Shown: positions 42,071 to 47,145 of the stretch, one piece after another
How the letters are laid out: every line of letters starts with the position of its first letter
How positions within the stretch are numbered: position 1 is the stretch's first letter
Source: Candidatus Marinamargulisbacteria bacterium SCGC AG-343-D04
GTDB lineage: Bacteria; Margulisbacteria; Marinamargulisbacteria; GCA-2716485; GCA-002719695
Length of the DNA: 47,145 nucleotides
Assembly (NCBI GenBank): GCA_003265885.1
Contig: QFBQ01000007.1
Coordinates: forward strand, 1 to 47,145
Reading direction: 5' to 3'
The notes under the pieces: generated by a model
Databases searched by the model: none
Seen by the model: the letters and a program-made list of their open reading frames with translations, nothing else
What the model was told of the DNA's origin: nothing
Made by a program: the position numbers and the translations under genes

Positions 42071-43309
42071 TTAAATAGCATCACATGCTTGAATAAAATC
42101 ATTTATAATATCTTGACTATTTTCTAAGCCAACCGAAACTCGAATCAGATCTGAATAAACGCCAGCTTCTTCTCTTTCTTGATCACTTAAATGTCTGTAA
42201 ATAGTAGTAGCTGGATATACAGCTAACGTTTTAGAGTCTCCTAAATTCACTAAATTCCTAATCATCTTAAAGGCATCTATACACGCAAAAGCATTTTCTT
42301 TAGAACCCAAACGCACTGTCAACATACCTCCAAAACAACCATTAAATTGCTCTTTTGCTAACGAGTGCTCATTATGAGATTCAAGACCTGGATAATTCAC
42401 TGAATCGACAGCTTTATGCTTTTCCAACGCTTGGGCGAGTGCTAGAGCATTGGTTGAATGCTTTTCCATTCGCAAAGCTAGAGTCTCAAAACCTAATCCT
42501 GTAATAAACGCATTAAAAGGTGCTTGTATAGCACCCGCATTTGATCTTACTTTCTTCAGAGAAGACAAAAAAGATAAATTTCCAAACATAGCCATGTCTT
42601 TTACTTGCTTAGATCTAGAATCTTTCCACTTAAAGTTACCTGTATCTACAACAGCCCCTCCAATGGTAGATCCTCCGCCACATATATATTTAGTAGTTGC
42701 ATAAAGAACCACATCTATACCCCACTCTTTAGCTTGCAACATAAAGGGTGTTGTAAATGTACTATCTACAATTAACGGAATACACTGAGCTTTAGCTATC
42801 TTTGAAAGCGCTTTAAAATCTGGAACATCTAACTTAGGATTTCCCAACGATTCTACAAAAATTAGCTGAGTAGAATCATCAATTTTTGATTCAAATTCAC
42901 TTGTATCTGTAGGATCTACAAAACGAACCTCTATTCCACAATCGGAAATTAACCCTTTAAACAAGTAGTAAGTACTTCCAAACAAACTTTTCCCAACAAC
43001 AATGTTATCTCCTGCTTTCGCTAATGAAAGAATCGTATTACTTATTGCCGCCATTCCAGATGAAAACAATACAGCTCCACGGCCTCTTTCCATTGCATTA
43101 ATGCGAGACTCTATGGCATTAATCGTGGGATTACTTACACGCGAATAATAATACCCAAACTGCTTCCCTTGAAACGTATCCTCAAGTTCTTGAGCAGTCT
43201 CATGGGCAAAACCAGCAGATTGATAGATAGGAACTTTTGTTGCACCTGTTTGTTCATCAGGTCCAAACCCACCATGTATTGCTTGGGTATCAAAGTTCCA
43301 GTCAGCCAT
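42071..43309 (-). CDS. metY: MetY-type O-acetylhomoserine sulfhydrylase (PLP)
   Basis: 412 aa, Cys/Met-metabolism PLP family. N-terminus FDTQAIHGGFGPDEQTGATK with PIYQSAGF is typical; the PLP-binding region has YYYSRVSNPT and the Schiff-base Lys is in ATTKYICGGGST. C-terminal NLVNLGDSKTLAVYPATTIYRHLS is the MetY form. It makes homocysteine from O-acetylhomoserine and a sulfur donor. Being directly next to the carrier and E1 genes, the likely donor is the protein thiocarboxylate, as shown for MetY in Wolinella. Free sulfide or O-acetylserine use cannot be excluded. Confidence 0.9.
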   Translation of the reverse strand: MADWNFDTQAIHGGFGPDEQTGATKVPIYQSAGFAHETAQELEDTFQGKQFGYYYSRVSNPTINAIESRINAMERGRGAVLFSSGMAAISNTILSLAKAGDNIVVGKSLFGSTYYLFKGLISDCGIEVRFVDPTDTSEFESKIDDSTQLIFVESLGNPKLDVPDFKALSKIAKAQCIPLIVDSTFTTPFMLQAKEWGIDVVLYATTKYICGGGSTIGGAVVDTGNFKWKDSRSKQVKDMAMFGNLSFLSSLKKVRSNAGAIQAPFNAFITGLGFETLALRMEKHSTNALALAQALEKHKAVDSVNYPGLESHNEHSLAKEQFNGCFGGMLTVRLGSKENAFACIDAFKMIRNLVNLGDSKTLAVYPATTIYRHLSDQEREEAGVYSDLIRVSVGLENSQDIINDFIQACDAI

Positions 43310-43311
43310 CT

Positions 43312-43521
43312 TTATTGGCCTCCTCCCATAAAATATAAAAATTCCAATTGATCTCCATCTTTTACCATAGTCGAATCAAAGTTTTCCCGATCTAACATAT
43401 CCCCATTATATTCAACAGAAACCATATCCGGCATCTTTACATCTTTTCTCTTTAATAATTCTGACACAGAAAATGACGCTTCTTCAAATTCTGCTGCTTC
43501 ACCATTTATTGTTAGTTTCAT
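43312..43521 (-). CDS. ThiS/MoaD-like sulfur carrier (HcyS-like) with C-terminal Gln
   Basis: 69 aa beta-grasp carrier: MKLTINGEA start, VSELLKRKD helix, VSVEYNGDML, and the tail FLYFMGGGQ. Functional ThiS, MoaD and CysO end in Gly-Gly; here one more residue (Gln) follows three Gly. HcyS of Wolinella likewise carries an extra residue that the JAMM protease HcyD removes before activation. The carrier is therefore probably made as an inactive proform. Its ATG directly follows the cysteine synthase stop with no gap, and metY begins 2 bp downstream. Confidence 0.9.
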   Translation of the reverse strand: MKLTINGEAAEFEEASFSVSELLKRKDVKMPDMVSVEYNGDMLDRENFDSTMVKDGDQLEFLYFMGGGQ

Positions 43522-44466
43522 TTATTGCTCCTCACTAAATAATGTTGTTGATAAATATCGTTCTCCAAAATCACATAAAACACATACGATCGTTTTACCC
43601 TTATTTTCTGGTCGACTAGCTAGTTCTATACTAGCAAAAACATTCGCTCCAGAAGAAATCCCACATAAAACACCTTCCTCTACAGCTAATCTTTGACTCA
43701 TCTTCATAGCATCTTCATTAGAAACTTTCACAATTCCATGAAAATCATCTTTTGAAATATTTTGTGGAATAAATCCAGCTCCAATTCCTTGTATCATATG
43801 AGGCCCAGGTTCTTCTCCAGATAAGACAGCCGAATCTTTGGGCTCTACTGCAAATACCTGAACTTCTGGTTTACGTGTTTTAAAATATCTTCCAATACCT
43901 GCTACCGTTCCTCCGGTCCCTACTCCAGCTACAATAATATCAACGTTGCCTTGAGTATCTCGCTCTATTTCTGGAGCTGTAGTATCAAAGTGAATTTGAG
44001 GGTTCGCTTCATTATTAAACTGTTGAGGTATAAATACCTTTCCATGTTCTTTCTTCAATTCATCCATTTTTTCAATCGCCCCAACCATTCCTAAATGACC
44101 TGGAGTCAACACGATTTTTGCCCCTAGTGCAGTTAACAATTTTCGACGTTCAAGAGTCATAGAATCGGGCATCGTTAATATGACCTTGTACCCTTTCGTA
44201 GCCGCAATAAAGGCTAGGCCTATGCCAGTATTCCCACTAGTCGCTTCAATAATCGTAGTGTCTTTATCTAACAGTCCTTTTGTTTCTGCATCTTCAATAA
44301 GCGCCAACGCCGTTCTATCTTTAACAGAAGCACAAGGGTTCATAAACTCACATTTACCCAATATAGTAGCACCAGATTCGCTGGATAATACCGGTAAATG
44401 AATCAACGGAGTATTTCCAATGAAATCTGTAATAGTTTTATATGTTGTGGCTACTTTTTCTGTCAT
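43522..44466 (-). CDS. Cysteine synthase (O-acetylserine sulfhydrylase family)
   Basis: 314 aa PLP beta-replacement enzyme. Schiff-base Lys in NPCASVKDRTALALIEDAE, the phosphate-binding and substrate loop ATSGNTGIGLAF, and GVGTGGTVAGIGRYFK. Sequence reading does not separate CysK, CysM and the carrier-dependent CysM of Mycobacterium, which uses CysO thiocarboxylate; the adjacent carrier makes that last option worth considering. It follows the Rrf2 gene by 10 bp. In Bacillus, CysK is also the co-sensor bound by the Rrf2 regulator CymR. Confidence 0.93.
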   Translation of the reverse strand: MTEKVATTYKTITDFIGNTPLIHLPVLSSESGATILGKCEFMNPCASVKDRTALALIEDAETKGLLDKDTTIIEATSGNTGIGLAFIAATKGYKVILTMPDSMTLERRKLLTALGAKIVLTPGHLGMVGAIEKMDELKKEHGKVFIPQQFNNEANPQIHFDTTAPEIERDTQGNVDIIVAGVGTGGTVAGIGRYFKTRKPEVQVFAVEPKDSAVLSGEEPGPHMIQGIGAGFIPQNISKDDFHGIVKVSNEDAMKMSQRLAVEEGVLCGISSGANVFASIELASRPENKGKTIVCVLCDFGERYLSTTLFSEEQ

Positions 44467-44476
44467 AATTGTCCTT

Positions 44477-44881
44477 CTAAATACAAAAATTTAAACATTT
44501 ATCATGTTCTTTCTTTTTTTCTACTAATGACTGTACCGTTCTATTAAAACTTGTTTCCATACTTTTATCAACGGACTTCCAAAAATCTAGTAAAACAGAC
44601 CCTCCAGAATAGGAATCTGAAAAAGATAGTCTATGCTCTAAAACATGTGCAATATCTAACACTGAAATATCCGATGCAGATTTAGCTAGTTTATAACCTC
44701 CATCTTTCCCTCTAACACTTTCCACTATACCTGCTTTTCTTAACGCATTTAATAACTGCTCTAAATATTTCTTAGGAACCGAACAGCGTTCTGCTAGTGC
44801 TTTAATAGAAACCAAACTATGCTCTGAACAAGCCAACTCCAATACTACTGCGCAACCATACTTTGTCTTTATCGATATCAT
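44477..44881 (-). CDS. Rrf2-family transcription regulator, probable sulfur regulator
   Basis: 134 aa winged-helix protein: MISIKTKYGCAVVLELA, the recognition region SIKALAERCSVPKKYLEQLL, and KAGIVESVRGKDGGYKLA. The three clustered cysteines that hold the IscR iron-sulfur cluster are absent; only two Cys lie at the extreme C-terminus (DKCLNFCI). This and the position just ahead of cysteine synthase resemble CymR of Bacillus, which senses cysteine through CysK. It is the first gene of the 13-gene operon, so autoregulation is likely. Alternatives are IscR-like proteins using other ligands. Confidence 0.87.
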   Translation of the reverse strand: MISIKTKYGCAVVLELACSEHSLVSIKALAERCSVPKKYLEQLLNALRKAGIVESVRGKDGGYKLAKSASDISVLDIAHVLEHRLSFSDSYSGGSVLLDFWKSVDKSMETSFNRTVQSLVEKKKEHDKCLNFCI

Positions 44882-44887
44882 AATGAC

Positions 44888-44918
44888 AGTATTGTATACT
44901 ATTTTAGTAGATATTCAA
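44888..44918 (-). promoter_or_regulatory. Promoter and palindromic operator of the sulfur operon
   Basis: On the minus strand TTGAAT (44913-44918), a 16-bp spacer and TACAAT (44891-44896) form a plausible sigma-70-type promoter. A perfect inverted repeat AGTAT-ACA-ATACT (44888-44900) covers the -10 box and lies 6 bp before the regulator ATG. A repressor bound here would block transcription; autoregulation by the Rrf2 protein is the natural inference. Confidence 0.5.
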
Positions 44919-44945
44919 GAGTATGACTTTAATACCCAAAAATTA

Positions 44946-47145
44946 TTACACATGTTTAATACGAATGTTTTCTACAAACAAACCATGTTCTTTATAGAAA
45001 ACGAAATGTTCACAAACTGTTGGATATTCTTTTTTTAACGTATCAAAAAACCTTTGCGACTCTAAAGATTGCAACTCCAAAGCTGGGTTTTTAGTATATA
45101 GAAATAAAAAATATAACTTTTCAAAGGACAAAGGGTAAAGTTTACCTCCATCACTTTCATCATTCTCCTCCTTGAGAAAACACCTCATGCCTGATTCAGT
45201 AAGAAAAGAATGAACTACTAATCCTTTTAAATCTAATCCGATTTGAAATCCTCTTAAAATATCCCAAGTTTGATAATAACTTCCTATTCTAGTTTTTTTT
45301 TTTTCGGAGTCTACGTCCCCATCTCCAAGAAAATTATTGTATAAAACACTTTTGAGACCATCTGGCCTTTCTTTAAACTCTACTTTGATAGGATTTTCTT
45401 CGACAATTGTTCTAGGTCTTTGGGGAAAAATCTCCATACGTTTTCCCATAACTTTCATTCTTTTTTCATCTAAAGACTTGGCTGCTTCTTTCAATACGTC
45501 TGTTTTAAATTTATTCATTTGGAAGATAATCTCTTTATCTTTTTGATCAAAATCATCATAGGCATGTATCTGATCTTTCAAACGAAAATCTGTAATACCA
45601 ACCAGCGTCTGCTTACTCGTTTTTAACAATTCATCATCAGAACATCCTCTATCACAGGAAAAACTTTTTACAAAACCCATCGAATTACGAACTATATTTG
45701 GATTATAATGTGTCGAATACATCGAATCAAACACCAGCTCAAAGGCTTTGTCTACTTTTTCACAAATATCTAAATCTAGGGAAGAAAGGTCTTCGCCATC
45801 GAATAAAAACCAAGGCTTGTCAATCGAAATGCCTTTTGAAGAAAACTCATTTTCTAAAAGAAAAGATATTGATCTCATCATAATCTGAAAATAATCAGCC
45901 CCCACAGATCCTTCATACAAGACACTCTCAACATCTTCTGGATTTAAACCCTCAATCGTTGCGGATTCTATTTGAAGTTCTGTAACAGAATTCATAAACA
46001 AATGATAAACCGATTTACCATACTTTTGTGGAGATCTGACATCTAGCCCTACAGAATCATACATTTTGAGTTCGGGAAAAAATTCAGACGTTGGAACTTG
46101 CTCTTTCATAGGAAATAAGCCTTCCTCACCAACTCCTACTCCATATCTTTTAATAGCGTTACTTTTTATTAACCATTCGCCACTTCTTCTTGATACTTCA
46201 CCACTAGAATGCATCACTTTTGATGATCTATCTAAAGGTCTTTCATCAGCTACAGGCTCTCTTCTTTGTAAATTCAAGACTTGTGGCTCACGGGGTAATT
46301 CGTTAACTCTTCTATGATCAGGTCTTCTTGACGTTCCTGTTCTTCTGGTATTCCCTCCTATAACACCTGCTAAATCACCATCTCTTCCTCTTATACCCGC
46401 ATTCCCTCTAGGTAAAGGGATAGAACATTCAGGAGCCCCTATTGGCAGACCAGACCTTCTGGGACGCCTCACTACTTGATTTCCCAAATCAACTCGTTCT
46501 CTATTAGTAACTTCATAATCCCCTCGATCCCTACGTCCTCTTGAACATAAAAAAGCGATTCCCAAACAACCTACACAAGCTATCAGAATTATCAAAACTA
46601 TAATCCCTACATTTATAGAACCATCATCTTCTTCTACGTCACTTTCTGTAGGTTTACAAACACCTATTGGCCCTTCTCCTTCTATGGCGCCAAAAGGTTC
46701 AAAACCAATACCAAAATTTTCCAACATAGAAGGAAGTTGTCCAAAAATAGAAGCAAATGACATCTGCCGAGTTAAAAAAAACATTATTTTACTTTGATTT
46801 CCTTCTCCGTCTACAAAAAGACTCCCTCTATTCACATCCAATGTAGAATTTAACCCATCCAATGTAAAATTCAATCCATCAGGAACGGGAGCTGAAAAAT
46901 TACATACCCATATAGAAGTATTTCCTCTAATTTCTGGAGTACTCGGAGTCAAAACCACCCCGCGCGTTGTTGGAATCAACGTCGTTGACACGTCTCCATT
47001 TGTCGAAACCTCAACACCTTCTGCTGTACTAGTAATTCTATGAGGAGGCTCTGTTGGATGGCTTACCGTAATAACTCCATCATCCCCACTTATAACCGTT
47101 GACCCTGTCGATACCGTTAATTTCGGGCTACTTGTGCTTAATGGA
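44946..47145 (-). CDS. Large single-pass membrane protein, unknown, 5' end outside the window
   Basis: The frame is open from 47145 to the stop at 44946, at least 732 codons; a GTG at 46991 is only an internal candidate start. The first roughly 175 residues are Ser/Thr/Gly/Pro-rich and strand-like, with only two cysteines, presumed extracellular. One helix follows (INVGIIVLIILIACVGCLGI) and then a basic stop-transfer stretch CSRGRRDRGD, giving N-out/C-in. An Arg/Pro-rich linker of about 120 residues (RRPRRSG and similar) leads to about 400 residues of folded sequence with no recognised motif. The look is of a receptor-like or surface protein. It ends 64 bp from the sulfur operon start, same strand, so it is a separate upstream unit. 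Function unknown. Confidence 0.75.
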   Translation of the reverse strand, partial: PLSTSSPKLTVSTGSTVISGDDGVITVSHPTEPPHRITSTAEGVEVSTNGDVSTTLIPTTRGVVLTPSTPEIRGNTSIWVCNFSAPVPDGLNFTLDGLNSTLDVNRGSLFVDGEGNQSKIMFFLTRQMSFASIFGQLPSMLENFGIGFEPFGAIEGEGPIGVCKPTESDVEEDDGSINVGIIVLIILIACVGCLGIAFLCSRGRRDRGDYEVTNRERVDLGNQVVRRPRRSGLPIGAPECSIPLPRGNAGIRGRDGDLAGVIGGNTRRTGTSRRPDHRRVNELPREPQVLNLQRREPVADERPLDRSSKVMHSSGEVSRRSGEWLIKSNAIKRYGVGVGEEGLFPMKEQVPTSEFFPELKMYDSVGLDVRSPQKYGKSVYHLFMNSVTELQIESATIEGLNPEDVESVLYEGSVGADYFQIMMRSISFLLENEFSSKGISIDKPWFLFDGEDLSSLDLDICEKVDKAFELVFDSMYSTHYNPNIVRNSMGFVKSFSCDRGCSDDELLKTSKQTLVGITDFRLKDQIHAYDDFDQKDKEIIFQMNKFKTDVLKEAAKSLDEKRMKVMGKRMEIFPQRPRTIVEENPIKVEFKERPDGLKSVLYNNFLGDGDVDSEKKKTRIGSYYQTWDILRGFQIGLDLKGLVVHSFLTESGMRCFLKEENDESDGGKLYPLSFEKLYFLFLYTKNPALELQSLESQRFFDTLKKEYPTVCEHFVFYKEHGLFVENIRIKHV

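Noticed and set aside
42071..44466. Cluster read as thiamine or molybdopterin synthesis because of the ThiS/MoaD and ThiF/MoeB genes
   Set aside because: No thiG, thiH, moaE, moaA or related gene is present, and all neighbours are sulfur-assimilation or Cys/Met enzymes.
1..47145. CRISPR arrays, insertion sequences, rRNA genes, prophage genes, antiphage defence systems
   Set aside because: No regularly spaced repeats, transposase, integrase, rRNA sequence or recognised defence protein was seen on either strand.

Overview
The window looks like a chromosomal segment of an AT-rich, free-living diderm (Gram-negative-type) bacterium. The envelope evidence is three small outer-membrane beta-barrel proteins with signal peptides and a terminal Phe, a DegP/DegQ protease, DsbD, and a diaminopimelate (succinylase) pathway. 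I cannot name the lineage. The plant-type long ketol-acid reductoisomerase, RNase HIII, the carboxynorspermidine route and an HcyS/MetY-type sulfur pathway together fit an uncultured marine-type bacterium, for example a margulisbacterial lineage, but that is only a guess. No rRNA, IS element, prophage or CRISPR array was seen; one tRNA (Asn-GTT) is present.

Layout. 1-954: the 3' end of an unknown reading frame, an AT-rich gap and a decayed gene. 929-6258 (mostly minus): gamma-glutamyltransferase, ilvC, an MgtC-type membrane protein and a cache-domain sensor without an output domain. 6327-10010: a small cytochrome c, a beta-barrel protein, then the dapE-dapD-unknown operon. 10044-13702: DegP, facing a spermidine-pathway pair (carboxynorspermidine synthase plus a frameshifted carboxynorspermidine decarboxylase). 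13826-17594: VTT-domain membrane protein, tRNA-Asn, an unknown 513-aa protein and an orphan UmuC-type polymerase. The last two converge on a 45-bp imperfect duplication. 17683-31008: mixed metabolism (class IV aminotransferase-like protein with an insertion, MidA-type methyltransferase with helical tail, phosphatidylserine decarboxylase, DoxX, bioA, two tandem beta-barrels, an FprA-type reductase, thioredoxin-like protein, tautomerase, trpD, htpG). 31135-32091: RNase HIII.

32095-44881 is the centrepiece: 13 minus-strand genes with gaps of at most 13 bp or small overlaps, almost certainly one operon for assimilatory sulfate reduction and protein-thiocarboxylate amino-acid synthesis. Order of transcription: Rrf2 regulator, cysteine synthase, ThiS/HcyS-like sulfur carrier with an extra C-terminal Gln, MetY-type enzyme, E1-like activating enzyme, JAMM peptidase, sulfite reductase fused to a TusA domain, DUF2061 protein, APS reductase, CysD, CysN with a decayed APS-kinase domain, DsbD, and a redoxin. 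The logic is coherent: sulfate to APS (CysDN), APS directly to sulfite (4Fe-4S type CysH, so APS kinase is dispensable), sulfite to sulfide on an enzyme that carries its own sulfur-transfer domain, then loading onto a carrier protein that JAMM must first trim and E1 must adenylate.

44946-47145 is the 3' part of a large reading frame still open at the window edge. It encodes a Ser/Thr-rich presumed extracellular segment, one membrane helix and a 530-residue presumed cytoplasmic part, resembling nothing I recognise. A genome-style signal also emerges: several first genes of transcripts lack a Shine-Dalgarno sequence and have a -10-like hexamer only 6-8 nt before the start codon, suggesting leaderless mRNAs, whereas the beta-barrel, ilvC and operon-internal genes often have good Shine-Dalgarno sequences.
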